The position numbers were made by a program, and so were the translations under genes. A stretch of DNA of 64,000 bases, taken from the NCBI GenBank assembly GCA_951217055.1, contig OX578276.1:17839430-17903429 (forward strand), in the 5' to 3' direction. Under the pieces are notes generated by a model that was not told the DNA's origin, searched no databases, and saw only the letters and a list, made by a program, of their open reading frames with translations. Origin of the DNA: Gerris lacustris (Eukaryota > Arthropoda > Insecta > Hemiptera > Gerridae). Each line of letters opens with the position of its first letter. Positions within the stretch are counted from its first letter, which is position 1. This document shows, one piece after another, positions 46,893 through 60,270 of the stretch.

Positions 46893-48193
46893 TTCTAGTT
46901 TACTTCAATTTCCTGTCAACAGTTACAAGAAACCTTGTGGAGAAGGGCTAAATCGTAGCGTTGGGACAACCGAATGAATAAGTCGATTCGGGGAAAAACA
47001 GTCGATTGAATTCAATCGACTGAAAACAGTCTCATAGCGGGTATAGGGTAGACGAATAAAGATATAGACCGAGACTGAACCCGCAAGTCGAATGTTTCAA
47101 TCGAATGGTTTTTTTTTATATAGGAGTAGGAAAGGGAATAACCAACATATCACTTTAATATTTTTAAAGTAAAAACAATTTATTAAAAACAACAATTTAT
47201 TTTGAAAATATTAAAAATCAAAGAAATGTTTCTTACATAAATTAAAAATTACACACTTATAGGTGAGTGCCAATACTTATTACAAGGGCTTGGATCCACT
47301 TAACATTACAGGTACTCATGAAAAATATTAAAGTGATATGTTGGTTATTCCCTTTCAGTAATTCATTTCATAACCCTAATGATGGTTATTCCCCAAAATC
47401 TCACAGTTATTCCCTTCAATTATTCATTTCATAGAGGCATTGTTTCACCACTCATGTTGGTTATTACCTTTTTGCAAAGCAATATAGGTGACTTCATGTT
47501 GGTTATTCCCTAAAAAAATTCAATAATTCTTAATTATTTATCTTAATATTGTGATTTCAGTTATATCCGTTCAGCATTTGATTCTAAACATCCTCTGTTA
47601 TTATTGGAAGGTAATAAGTGATTTTCCAAAAAAATTTTGGTTCTCTTTAAAATCTTGGCTCAATTTGAAAAATTTAATCACATTAATGAAATTGTCTAAA
47701 TAAATGTACATAGATGTTCTGAAATGTATAATTATTTTGATCATTAAAGATGTTGAAAGTTTCCTCAGTAGTAGATGTTTGTGATACTAGGTATGCTGAC
47801 ATTGTTGCTTTTAAAGAAAATAGCAAGGACGCTTTGGTGATAGACCCTAAGGTTAGATATGAAAGCAACGATCTACAGCAAGGAGAGAAGGTCCATCTTG
47901 AAAAGAAGGGAATTTATGACAAATGTCTTAATTATTACCGAGAAAAGTTTTTGGAGAAGCACGGTCTAAGAGATTTTCATGTTAAAGGACTTTGGTTTGG
48001 TTCAAGAGGCACTATACCTAAGTTTACCAGTGATTTCTTCGATGAGATAGGTATAGATAAAAAAGAACTGACAAGAATAGCCAAATCAATTATTTTATAT
48101 TCGCTTGGCATTTTAAATCATCACATATACGGCTAAACTTAATTTTATTTTTGATATTTTGTTTATTTATTTTTTTGACAAAACAAATATATT
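46893..48193 (+). repeat. Module A, copy 2 (direct, no H1 beside it)
   Basis: Offset by exactly 5288 bp from copy 1. Upstream it joins the hAT terminus, not H1. It marks the remains of a histone unit that has been lost. Confidence 0.88.
47750..48136 (+). pseudogene. R2-type endonuclease fragment, copy 2
   Basis: Predicted protein identical to that of copy 1 at 42462. It lies in the orphan module A beside the hAT element. Confidence 0.6.
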
Positions 48194-48453
48194 GACTATA
48201 TAAGTTAATTTTTAAAAGTTACTATTTTGACAAATGTATAATGATGATAATATACTTTAATTTCTGCGTTGGGAACCAATCGATTGAAAACAGTCGACTA
48301 AACGGTTGTTTTAAAATATTCATCACTATATAAGTTAATTTTTAAAAGTTACTATTTTGACAAATGTATAATGATGATAATATACTTTAATTTCTGCGTT
48401 GGGAACCAATCGATTGAAAACAGTCGACTAAACGGTTGTTTTAAAATATTCAT
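48194..48453. repeat. 130-bp tandem repeat, two units (right)
   Basis: Reverse complement of 42915-43174. It lies at the turn of a local 1.3 kb-armed palindrome centred at 48328. Confidence 0.85.
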
Positions 48454-48462
48454 TCATTAGTC

Positions 48463-49764
48463 AATATATTTGTTTTGTCAAAAAAATAAATAAACAAAAT
48501 ATCAAAAATAAAATTAAGTTTAGCCGTATATGTGATGATTTAAAATGCCAAGCGAATATAAAATAATTGATTTGGCTATTCTTGTCAGTTCTTTTTTATC
48601 TATACCTATCTCATCGAAGAAATCACTGGTAAACTTAGGTATAGTGCCTCTTGAACCAAACCAAAGTCCTTTAACATGAAAATCTCTTAGACCGTGCTTC
48701 TCCAAAAACTTTTCTCGGTAATAATTAAGACATTTGTCATAAATTCCCTTCTTTTCAAGATGGACCTTCTCTCCTTGCTGTAGATCGTTGCTTTCATATC
48801 TAACCTTAGGGTCTATCACCAAAGCGTCCTTGCTATTTTCTTTAAAAGCAACAATGTCAGCATACCTAGTATCACAAACATCTACTACTGAGGAAACTTT
48901 CAACATCTTTAATGATCAAAATAATTATACATTTCAGAACATCTATGTACATTTATTTAGACAATTTCATTAATGTGATTAAATTTTTCAAATTGAGCCA
49001 AGATTTTAAAGAGAACCAAAATTTTTTTGGAAAATCACTTATTACCTTCCAATAATAACAGAGGATGTTTAGAATCAAATGCTGAACGGATATAACTGAA
49101 ATCACAATATTAAGATAAATAATTAAGAATTATTGAATTTTTTTAGGGAATAACCAACATGAAGTCACCTATATTGCTTTGCAAAAAGGTAATAACCAAC
49201 ATGAGTGGTGAAACAATGCCTCTATGAAATGAATAATTGAAGGGAATAACTGTGAGATTTTGGGGAATAACCATCATTAGGGTTATGAAATGAATTACTG
49301 AAAGGGAATAACCAACATATCACTTTAATATTTTTCATGAGTACCTGTAATGTTAAGTGGATCCAAGCCCTTGTAATAAGTATTGGCACTCACCTATAAG
49401 TGTGTAATTTTTAATTTATGTAAGAAACATTTCTTTGATTTTTAATATTTTCAAAATAAATTGTTGTTTTTAATAAATTGTTTTTACTTTAAAAATATTA
49501 AAGTGATATGTTGGTTATTCCCTTTCCTACTCCTATATAAAAAAAAACCATTCGATTGAAACATTCGACTTGCGGGTTCAGTCTCGGTCTATATCTTTAT
49601 TCGTCTACCCTATACCCGCTATGAGACTGTTATCAGTCGATTGAATTCAATCGACTGTTTTTCCCCGAATCGACTTATTCATTCGGTTGTCCCAACGCTA
49701 CGATTTAGCCCTTCTCCACAAGGTTTCTTGTAACTGTTGACAGGAAATTGAAGTAAACTAGAAC
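48463..49764 (-). repeat. Module A, copy 3 (inverted)
   Basis: Mirror of copy 1, joined to H1 (right). With copy 2 it forms a head-to-head pair. Confidence 0.88.
48520..48906 (-). pseudogene. R2-type endonuclease fragment, copy 3
   Basis: Exact mirror of the 42462 copy, with the same 128 codons. The AAC/ATG start is retained, but no upstream RT is present. Confidence 0.6.
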
Positions 49765-49774
49765 ATGGTGTGGT

Positions 49775-49790
49775 GGTCCTGAAAAGGACC
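49775..49790 (-). terminator. Histone 3' stem-loop (H1, right)
   Basis: Mirror of 41578-41593, sequence unchanged. Confidence 0.95.
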
Positions 49791-49813
49791 GTTTGTAATA
49801 ATGTTTAAAAAGT

Positions 49814-50449
49814 CTACTTCTTAGCAGCTTTCTTGGTGCCAGCAGGTTTTTTGGTCGCCACGGCCTTCTTCGGCTTGGCTGGTGATTTCTTGACCGCTGG
49901 TGTCTTCTTGACCGTAGATGACTTTTTAGCGATGGTCTTCTTTGCCTTGGGCACCTTAGGTTTGGTTGGAGTCTTGGCGGTTTTCTTCGCTTTCACTGCG
50001 GCCACCTTAACCTTCTTAGCAGCAGTCTTTTTAGGAGTACTAGCAGATTTAGTCTTCTTCTCGGCGACAGCCTTCTTGACCCGGGGTTTCTTCACAGATG
50101 CACCTTCAGAAGAGGCCTTAGCCAACTTGAATGAGCCGGACGCGCCCTTGCCTTTAGTCTGGAGGAGAGTGCCTGCGACAACGGCCGACTTGAGGTACTT
50201 CTTGATGAACGGGGCGAGCTTCTCGGCGTCGATCTTGTAAGTGGTGGCGATGTACTTCTTGATGGCTTGGTTGGATGAACCACCTCTCTCCTTCAAGGCT
50301 GCTATGGCGCTCACGACCATCTTTGCCGTAGGAGGGTGAGCGGGCTTTTTGGCAGTAGAGCTGGCCTTCTTCTTAGCAGGGATGGATTTACCCTTTTTAG
50401 GGGAAACCGGGGCAGGAGCTGCGACTTCAGTTTCAACCGTGTCGGTCAT
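49814..50449 (-). CDS. H1: Linker histone H1 (right copy)
   Basis: 211 residues, identical in predicted protein to the left copy, with the same preferred internal start (50449) over the longer frame reaching 50563. It is followed by module A copy 3 as on the left. Both H1 copies look functional, so this region gives at least two linker-histone genes pointing towards each other. Confidence 0.97.
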   Translation of the reverse strand: MTDTVETEVAAPAPVSPKKGKSIPAKKKASSTAKKPAHPPTAKMVVSAIAALKERGGSSNQAIKKYIATTYKIDAEKLAPFIKKYLKSAVVAGTLLQTKGKGASGSFKLAKASSEGASVKKPRVKKAVAEKKTKSASTPKKTAAKKVKVAAVKAKKTAKTPTKPKVPKAKKTIAKKSSTVKKTPAVKKSPAKPKKAVATKKPAGTKKAAKK

Positions 50450-50508
50450 GATGTGTAATGTGAGAAGAGAAATTCTTAAGTCAAAAATGTTATAGCGGGT
50501 GGAAATTT
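50450..50508 (-). promoter_or_regulatory. H1 core promoter and leader (right)
   Basis: Minus-strand TATAACA at 50488-50494, mirror of the left promoter. Confidence 0.6.
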
Positions 50509-51540
50509 TATGGTTATTTCCATCATCCAACGGCCCTTCACGAAAGCAAGTTAGTTTTACCACGACAGTTTTGCATTTAACACTCTTTCTTTTGCCTTGT
50601 CTGCTTTTAAAACATACGTTTATTTACATTGGGGTTCATTCGGCATTTTCCAAACTCATCACGTATCTTGAGGCTACCTTCGGGCGAAAGGAGTCGGTCG
50701 CCGAGACCTTTGCTTCAATCAGTATTTGCCCTCAGAAAATTCTTCACTTGAAACGCCTGAGTACGGTCTCTCCGGATAAATCTTGTCGTCCTGACCCTAC
50801 CGGCACATTCAAAACGAATAGGTGACTACGATGTAACTTTAAAAGACTCGAACTTTATTTTTCAGAGGCGAGTCTATCCTTTTTTTACTCTTGCGTCGCT
50901 AAACGGGCCATCATTTTCAAACACTTCATCATGAATCCTGATATGGAGAGTTGAGAGAAGATAATTTATTTCCTAAATGACTATTCCAGATTTAATAACA
51001 AAAATTCAAAGAATACTTTTATAGGGCAACAATATTATCGCGGCCTTGACGATGTTGTTTGAAGGCAACACAAAGAGCCACCGCTGAAGCATAAACGAAA
51101 ACTCATTTGACATCACCAGTTGACAGGCACAGGTCGAGCTACCCCACTTTGGCCAAATAGAAAAAGGGTTAAATTTCTTACATCTCGCATTGTTTCTTGA
51201 TCTGGCGTTGTGCCGCTTTCATTGTTAATAATTAGTTAATTTAATTTTTAAAAAAAGTTCAATATTTAAACCAAGTTATTTATAAGTACAGGGCACTGAA
51301 TAGCCGACTAACGAGTTTTGTGGGGCTATTAATAAAGCGACTATATTTGATTAGTAAGTAATTTTTGTATTATTGAGCATTGTACATTTAATTAGATGTT
51401 AATGAAAAAATAATGGGAACTTGTTTACATATTAATTAGTAAACTAATCAATTAAGTGTATCAGCAATTATGATTTTATATCATTAGCTTAATTATAATT
51501 ATATATGTAATATCATTTGTTTAGATAATATGTATATTGA
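50509..51540. other. Spacer upstream of H1 (right)
   Basis: Mirror of 39828-40859; no gene seen. Confidence 0.4.
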
Positions 51541-51575
51541 CTGAGGATGACTCTGAATATGAGTCGAAACGTCTC
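51541..51575 (+). ncRNA. Hammerhead-like motif in the Penelope pseudo-LTR (right)
   Basis: Plus-strand mirror of 39793-39827. It begins CTGAGGATGACTCTG and carries GAGTCGAAACGTCTC, followed by the Penelope 5' sequence. Confidence 0.4.
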
Positions 51576-51611
51576 AATATGAAATAGTGCTGTTGCTTAC
51601 TTAAGAAAAAA

Positions 51612-51920
51612 ATGCTCCTTACACCTGAACATCCATCATCTTTTCCTTGTACTCACCCGAGGTATTCAACCCATTTCATCATTAAGAATAAAGACCTTGA
51701 AGAGTTAGCAATATGTACTCAACTAGCCTTATCCCAAAACACTAAAAATAATAATAATAATGATAATAATAATAATAATACAGACACACAAATTGCAAGA
51801 CTGGAATCTCATAGGACAATAACTAAATTTAAACTTAAACATAAACATAAACCACATACAAACAATATAAAAGAGCTACACACCACAATATCCCACAGGA
51901 CATTGCGCAATCATGGATAA
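51612..51920 (+). pseudogene. Penelope-like N-terminal ORF remnant (right)
   Basis: Mirror of 39448-39756. An AAT/GAT repeat tract encodes the Asn run. Confidence 0.4.
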
Positions 51921-52388
51921 GTTTACCCTACTTAGGAGATATCTCGACGCAAATAGGCAAAATTATAAAAAACAATAACAACAAAATAACCTATTATAGA
52001 CCTTAATGTAACATTAGGGAAATACTTAGGTTCGGTCAAACAACAAACAGAAACACCTGACAAAAATGGTATTTATAAGCTAATATGTGACACATGTAAA
52101 GGGGTATACATAGGCCAGACCCAAAGAAAAATTTCAAAACGAGTCGCAGAACATTATTCGGCCTGGACTAAAACAACTAAGACTTCCAGTTTCGCTAACC
52201 ATTTAATAGATGCCAACCATATGTTTACTAAAGATAACTATGAGCTAGCCCATGTTTGTGGAAAAGGTAAAAAACTAGACTTACTGGAGAATTCAGAGAT
52301 CCACAGAGCTTTAAACACCCCTGGTTTAGAAGGTTTCAATGAAAGAACCAATCTACACAACTCAGTCCTGGTCAAACCTCTGCCATAG
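51903..52388 (+). pseudogene. Penelope-like GIY-YIG endonuclease domain (right)
   Basis: Mirror of the left copy. The last segment is in frame from about 52020 to the TAG at 52386-52388, with GIY at NGIYKL and YIG at GVYIGQTQ. Both arms carry the same frameshift, so the element was already dead when the arm was duplicated. Confidence 0.8.
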
Positions 52389-52646
52389 TTTTTTATACAC
52401 CTTCCAGAGTGCTGTAGGATTACTTACTGATTTAAAAATGGAATTAAAATTGAACAACAAAAATTATTGAAGATACTACAGGGTTCTAAATACAGTTTCA
52501 TCGCTTAAAAAAATATGCTCACACAAATATTTTTCAAAATTTTAATAATGAAATATGTTCATAAGGACTTAAATTAAATAAGCTTAAATTAAATTAAGGC
52601 CATTAAATTATTAAAATATAGGTTATAAAAATGACATCCTCCAAAT
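52389..52646. other. AT-rich spacer (right)
   Basis: Mirror of 38722-38979; nothing recognised. Confidence 0.35.
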
Positions 52647-52861
52647 CAGCGGTTCCCAAACTGTGGTACGCGGGATCGTGTCCAGTGGTACGCGCCGCAT
52701 ATTTCCGGTTGTTAGGAGTGTATTTATCCCTTATATACCTCAAAAACAAGTATAGAAACAGACTGTCCTGCGTTGAGGATGATTTGCGTTTAAAACTCAG
52801 CCCCATCACTCCAGAAATTGTTTGTTTGAGCCAATTATTGCAAGCACATCCATCCAATTAA
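52647..52861 (+). pseudogene. hAT transposase C-terminal remnant with one terminus (right)
   Basis: Mirror of 38507-38721, with the CAGCGGTTCCCAAACTGTGG terminus at 52647. Confidence 0.7.
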
Positions 52862-53004
52862 TCTGCCTAACCATATTGTTTATTCGGACGTATTCTTTTA
52901 TTGTGTTTTTTATAATTTTTTTTAATACAAGTTTTATTAATATTCTATGTTCTATTCGTGTTATTTTGTTGAAATTTGATGTTCTTTCATGAATGTACTT
53001 TTTT

Positions 53005-53407
53005 GTTGAACTAGCCTATTCGGGGCATCATGTATAGAAATGAAAAAAACTGGCACATTTAATTAGTCTTTTCTATATATTGATAACAAAATGTACCAAT
53101 TATGAATTCTTCTTCATTTCATAAGTTTTCTCTTAATACAACTTAATACATTTTTTTCTCTTAATACAATTGTTTTGAGACACAGCTGTATACAGGTCGA
53201 TTTTGGGAATCTTGGGCGTATGTATCTGTTGTAGATTACCTGGGCTTCGATGTAGCGTATCTGGTTTTTCAAGAGAGTATGAAATGAAAAAGAATACATA
53301 AATAATGCAATTTATATCAATATACAGGAAACACTTTAATTATGGATGCATTATATTTGTTAGTTTTTGCATTTCTATGCATGATGCCCCATATAGCCTA
53401 GTCCAAC
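53005..53407. mobile_element. MITE with GTTGGACTAGGCTAT ends (right)
   Basis: Mirror of 37961-38363. Confidence 0.75.
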
Positions 53408-53667
53408 CTTTTTCTACACCTTCTCTCTATCCAGGGGATTGAAGGTAAAAAAAAAAAATAATAATGATACAGTACCCAGGTCTGGTACAACTTCAATTTA
53501 AAAAAGTTTTGCATTAAAAATAATGTGATGCCCTACGTTTTTGAACCTTTAAAACTCAAAATTTATTCTGGGGAAGGCCCCCGAACCCCGTTTCTTCTGT
53601 AAAAAAAAAGTCCTGGATATTCCTGTATAAACATCAGTGGTCCATGAAAAAGTCAAGACATATTAAC

Positions 53668-53885
53668 AATAACTACGGGAGACATACAGAGAAAAATTGA
53701 CCCCCGCAACGGGTCCTCCTATTAATCCGTTACAAATGCTCTTGCCAACTGAGCTATACGGGAGCATGACTTTTCTCTGTCGTTACCGATACGAATCCAA
53801 GCTTTCAATCTTATTCTACAAATCTAGAGAGCCAAATATTCACGGCAACAGAACTAGACCGAGAATTAACGCTTATAATTGTTAA
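53668..53885 (-). repeat. tRNA-related repeat (right)
   Basis: Mirror of 37483-37700. The CTACGGGAGACATACAGAGA end is at its left. Confidence 0.75.
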
Positions 53886-54043
53886 GTACTCAATTAGTAC
53901 CTGTTACCTAGTACAATATTTTAGAAATTCAAATTTTTCATACTATGGAAAGATTAAATTTTACTTTAAATCAAATTACAATTATCAATAACTACGGTAG
54001 TTAGAAAGAGTCGTCATAAAGAAGGTGAGATAATTAACTTGGT

Positions 54044-54059
54044 GGTCCTGAAAAGGACC
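54044..54059 (-). terminator. Histone 3' stem-loop (H4, right)
   Basis: Mirror of 37309-37324. Confidence 0.95.
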
Positions 54060-54114
54060 GTTTTAGATGTTGTGCTTGACCGTTGGTTGTCGAACACGGT
54101 AAAGATTTAGCTCC

Positions 54115-55079
<965 letters not shown>

Positions 55080-55113
55080 GAAGATCATGTGTCATTGACA
55101 CACCGACTAAAAC

Positions 55114-55129
55114 GGTCCTTTTCAGGACC
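55114..55129 (+). terminator. Histone 3' stem-loop (H3, right)
   Basis: Mirror of 36239-36254. Confidence 0.95.
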
Positions 55130-55442
55130 ACCAACCCTTTTAACTTTCACTTATCACAATTGTGAACGTCTAGGTCTAGAGGCATATCTGTCCGTAACTA
55201 GTCAAAGCATCTTATGTATCCTGTCCCTGTAAGGTTCAGGTACCCATAAAGCTACAACTTCATGTTTTTAATAAATAATATTAATACTTGTAAGAAAAGT
55301 CAGACCAATGAAATATTTTTTATTTTATAAAAAAAATATCCCACATATATAATAATATTATGTAGTATACTCATATTATATATGTAATTTATTTTTCCAA
55401 TAACAATATGTTAGAATATAAATAGTCTTCAATGTATACCAC

Positions 55443-55853
55443 TATTTTTACTTTCTCATATAAAGAGAAGGTATTGTGATGGCGCGAAAATTCGATCTTG
55501 ATGGATTTACACGTTTTGAGGTCCCCTGAGTCCAAAATAAGTGGTTTTTACAAAATCTCTGTTTGTGCAGAGGAACCCCAAGGCGAAGTAGAGAAATTAA
55601 TTTTAGCCCTAAATTTGGGGGCGCTAGCCACTGAAAACTATGAAAAAAAATTAGTTCTCGAAAACGGTTCCGACGATTTTGATTAAAAAAATTCTTAATG
55701 TAGTCCATTTTAATACGAATCTAATGATATATGGGAAAATAAGCCGTTTTCCAGGGAAAAATCTAGTTCCTGAAAAGGGAGAGAGGCCGGGTTCGATTCC
55801 CCACCCTGAAGAAGTTATTTTTATTATATATTTTGATAAAATGTTCAATTATA
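55443..55853 (-). repeat. Dispersed repeat, GGAATCGAAC family (right)
   Basis: Mirror of 35515-35925. In this orientation the B-box-like GGCCGGGTTCGATTCCCC is read on the plus strand near 55787. Confidence 0.75.
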
Positions 55854-56103
55854 ATTAAATGTACCAACGAAAACTAACAAATAGAAAACATTAGGTCAAG
55901 TAATTATGAATTAGTATGTGAGAAAGTTTGCCTGAGTTGCCTCTGACCGAGTTTTTAGGTTAAATGATAAAATAAAGTAATTGAGATGTAATATTATGGA
56001 TATGTATAAGTAACGGAAAAGTTGAGTTGAGTCAAGAGTTAAATCAGCACGGAAAAATATTTTTAAATAAACAGGTCAAGTGTGTGCTGCTCAGCACACA
56101 GCG

Positions 56104-56799
56104 AGGGTCCGTAGGCAACACTGTATAGTTTAAGTAGTACCCTATTGATGGTGTTTTTTAAAATGCTAAAAAGCTTACTTTGAACTATCCTATGGGTCTG
56201 ATATTCTCAAAACACATAAACAAACTTCCGATAAAGTATTTTTTTGCCACTGAACCGGACTACAACCATATAAATACATCGAAAAGACCATAATAATAAA
56301 AAAAAAAAAAAAAAAAAGTGTATCTTGTCAATAAAAAATAAAATAATATTTTTTTCGAAATTTTCAAAAAGTGGTATCTTTACTTTTGGTCGAAGAATGT
56401 TCAGGAATTTTTTCAGATTTTTTGCACTTCACATAAGCGAGATAGAGGGGGTGGGGGAGGGACACGTTTCACACCCGCTTCAAACTCGCCTACGCTCGCC
56501 CTATCAAAGTTATAACCAAATAATTATATATTTTTGTAATCAGCTCGACGTACCCTTTCATATGATATATCACCTCACGGTGTCGAAAAAAAATAAAAAA
56601 ATTTTAACCCCTAAGTTTTTTTACCCTAATTTTTTTTTAAGTCGCTATATTTTTAAAATATTTGGGTAGGTACAAGACACATACATGCCAAATTTCAAAG
56701 TGATCGGACGAAAGGTGTAGCCGTTAGAGCATGCGACAGGACGGACGGACAGACACACGCAGGAAAATATAAGGGTCCTTGGTTTTGCCTACGGACCCT
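56104..56799. mobile_element. TIR element with AGGGTCCGTAGGCAA ends (right)
   Basis: Mirror of 34569-35264, with poly(A) near 56300 at the same length as the left poly(T). Confidence 0.75.
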
Positions 56800-57342
56800 A
56801 AAAATGGTGTGCCGATAAGAGTGTTTCTTTTCAGTGACTGTCACCAATTAATGATAATAGGTATTGGCTCCTATTACCAGGCCGGAGCTGGAACGATGTC
56901 ACCTACTACTCAGATTTAATAGTTTAGCCCATCCCTAATGTCGATATATCTTTTTCGAACCCAATTCTTCTCCTGCCATGAAGCATTCAACATAATATAC
57001 GAGTAATTGCAATGTGATGGTTATGAACCTAGACGAATAAAGTTTAATTCCGTTTCAAGGTTTGATTTCGCGTTGCATTTATTATAGGTAGTTTGATATC
57101 TAGATCTCGTAAACGCGCGATTTTCGGACACATATACCTATATAAGAAACTTACTCCTTACTTATCTCATGATAAGATTAACAATGCACCCACACTAGTT
57201 TAGCAAAACAATTGAATATTACGCTGTATCATTAATACCTCAAGAGAGTCCCTATTGAAGTTGCATGCCTCGAGGCCAGGAAGTTCGCGTTTTAGGTGTA
57301 AAATATTTTATCGGAAATAGAAGTGAATGAAACAACATTGGT
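56800..57342. other. Spacer between element and H2B (right)
   Basis: Mirror of 34026-34568; no gene seen. Confidence 0.4.
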
Positions 57343-57358
57343 GGTCCTGAAAAGGACC
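57343..57358 (-). terminator. Histone 3' stem-loop (H2B, right)
   Basis: Mirror of 34010-34025. Confidence 0.95.
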
Positions 57359-57382
57359 GTTTTGATAAACCTCCGGCACTGT

Positions 57383-57754
57383 TTACTTAGAACTAGTGTA
57401 CTTGGTAACAGCCTTGGTGCCTTCACTGACAGCGTGCTTGGCCAGCTCACCAGGAAGAAGCAGCCTCACGGCCGTTTGAATTTCCCGGCTCGTGATGGTC
57501 GACCGCTTGTTGTAGTGAGAGAGACGAGATGCTTCGGCAGCAATGCGCTCGAATAAGTCGTTCACGAAGCTGTTCATGATGCTCATGGCCTTAGAGGAGA
57601 CTCCGGTGTCGGGGTGAACTTGCTTGAGTACCTTGTAGATGTAGATGGCGTAGCTCTCCTTCCTCTTGCGCTTCTTCTTCTTGTCGCTCTTGACGATGTT
57701 CTTCTGAGCCTTGCCGGCTTTCTTGATAGCTTTACCGCTGGCTTTAGGAGGCAT
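57383..57754 (-). CDS. H2B: Histone H2B (right copy)
   Basis: 123 residues, the same protein as the left copy. The open upstream extension to 57940 contains the single arm difference noticed (Thr codon here, Ala on the left, if it were translated). It lies in the promoter, so histone sequence is unaffected. Confidence 0.98.
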   Translation of the reverse strand: MPPKASGKAIKKAGKAQKNIVKSDKKKKRKRKESYAIYIYKVLKQVHPDTGVSSKAMSIMNSFVNDLFERIAAEASRLSHYNKRSTITSREIQTAVRLLLPGELAKHAVSEGTKAVTKYTSSK

Positions 57755-58377
<623 letters not shown>

Positions 58378-58407
58378 AAACCCTGCATCCAGGAATCACG
58401 ATCAAAC

Positions 58408-58423
58408 GGTCCTTTTCAGGACC
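58408..58423 (+). terminator. Histone 3' stem-loop (H2A, right)
   Basis: Mirror of 32945-32960. Confidence 0.95.
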
Positions 58424-58725
58424 ACCATTCAAGTTCAAACACCTCTTTTGGTTCCTAGATTATGAGGAAGTCCAGATAAGTTGAGAGTTCCAATGCTGTG
58501 CTTGCTTGAGATAAGGATAAACCCCAAGGTGTAGGCTGTAGCAGATAATGTCAAATTACAATTGGTTGGGTATTATAGTATAGAAGTAACTCGTTAGTTA
58601 TGATGCCCTCCATTCCGGTTTCCATATTACATCGGGGCAAACATCGATGCCCCAGTCCCATCCCTAGTATCTGGTTTAGTTTTTAATTTCTCATAGAGGC
58701 GGGAACGATTCCATGAGTGTAAGGA
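58424..58725. other. H2A downstream spacer (right)
   Basis: Mirror of 32643-32944; no gene seen. Confidence 0.4.
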
Positions 58726-59387
58726 GTTACGTTCAGTGGCGCACCCACGGGGGGGGCTGAAGGGGCTGAAGCCCCCCCCAGAGCACCCTAGATCAACTTA
58801 TATAGGGCTGCGGTAGAAAAGAAAGATAATAAAAAAAAAATGACAAAATTAATCAATAAAAACAATTTAAATGAAGTTTTTATTATTTTAAGTTTGAGTT
58901 AAAAGATTTTTTTTTTGCCTTCATAGGAATAGAAAGAATGATAAGATTAAAGTATTATTGCGAGCGGTGTCATGCCTGTTGTCTTATCCAGGGAGAATAG
59001 AGCATGTGACACGGACACCCCCTGGCCCAACCCTATCTTTATCTATGATACCATTATGATACCTTATTAAGATTTTGGTTTGATATAGTTTTTTCTCCCC
59101 CTCTATATAAAGATATGAAAAAGATCCCTCGAAAAAAACCATCAAAAAAAAAAATTATCAAAAAAGTTTATTTTAAATATAAAACAGATAATATGTAGTA
59201 GGTACCTCGGATTATCTTCTCTCTTTTGAGTTAAATTCTAGTCACTAAAACAATAACTATTTGGTTTTTCAGTGGCGCACACACGGGGGGGGGCTGAAGG
59301 GGTTAAAGCCCCCCCCCCCTCAGAACCCACAAGAAAATACACATACTTAAGAAAATACTATTTACTTTTACGAAATATACTCGTGAA

Positions 59388-59736
59388 CAGTGGCCTAGGA
59401 ATTCATTTTTGACGAAGGTGGCTCGGCATCTCCACTAAGGGGGGGGGGGGGGGGTACATACACTTTATCAGTGCTCGATTTCTAAAAATTAAGGTGCCAG
59501 ACTACAACCTACCCTTTGTCCACTCCCCCCCCCCCCCCCTTTATAGGAAGGGGGTCGAAAATTTTGGAAAATAAACGTTCAAAAACAGCATTTTAAGCAG
59601 TTTTAGACATAAACCCATTTACTAATTTTGATTTTATTTGTAATTTTATAGCCCCTTCAAGTCTGACGGGGGGGGGGGGGGGCTCAAGCCCGATAGCCGG
59701 GGGGTGAAGGAACGGGGGGCCGTTCCTTCGCCACTG
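59388..59736. mobile_element. Nested hAT element, 349 bp
   Basis: The ends are CAGTGGCCTAGGAATTC and the complement of CAGTGGCGAAGGAACGG. The target duplication CTCGTGAA lies at 59380-59387 and 59737-59744. It sits inside the 1.85 kb hAT element and is the youngest dated insertion here. Confidence 0.85.
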
Positions 59737-59763
59737 CTCGTGAAGAAAACAAATTATGAGTTT

Positions 59764-60270
59764 TTTACTTCCTCATATTATAAAGAAGAAGTATTGTGAT
59801 GGCGCGAAAATCCGATTTTGTAAATCCATCAAAATCGAATTTTCATTACGTTTTGAGGTCCCCCTGAGTTCAAAAAAGTGTTTTTTATAAAATGTCTGTT
59901 TTGTGTGCAGACGCGTGGAGCCTAAACTACGGGGCCGATTTTGACGAAATTTAGTATATACACATAATATCACACCCAAAGGTAAAATAGAGAAATGATT
60001 TTTGCTCCAAATTTAGGGTTGCTACCCCCAAAAACTCTGAAAAACTTGAAAAAAATTATTTCTCGTAAACGATTTCGACGACTTTGAATAAAAATTTTGA
60101 AAATGTAGTCCATTTAAATACGAATCTATAACGATAATAAGCCGTTTACCCGGGAAAATTCTAGTTCCTGAGAAAATAGCATTAAACCCGGGTCCGATTT
60201 TTTCTTGAGGAGAAGTTATTTTTATTATAAATTTTGATAAAATATTAAATTTTAATAATTATGTACCAAC
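59764..60270 (-). repeat. GGAATCGAAC-family relic inside hAT
   Basis: The landmarks match 35515-35925 in reverse (TATTGTGATGGCGCGAAAAT, AGGTCCCCCTGAGTTC, CGGGTCCGATTTTTTC, TTTTTATTATAAATTTTGAT). It is more diverged than the histone-unit copies. Confidence 0.65.
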
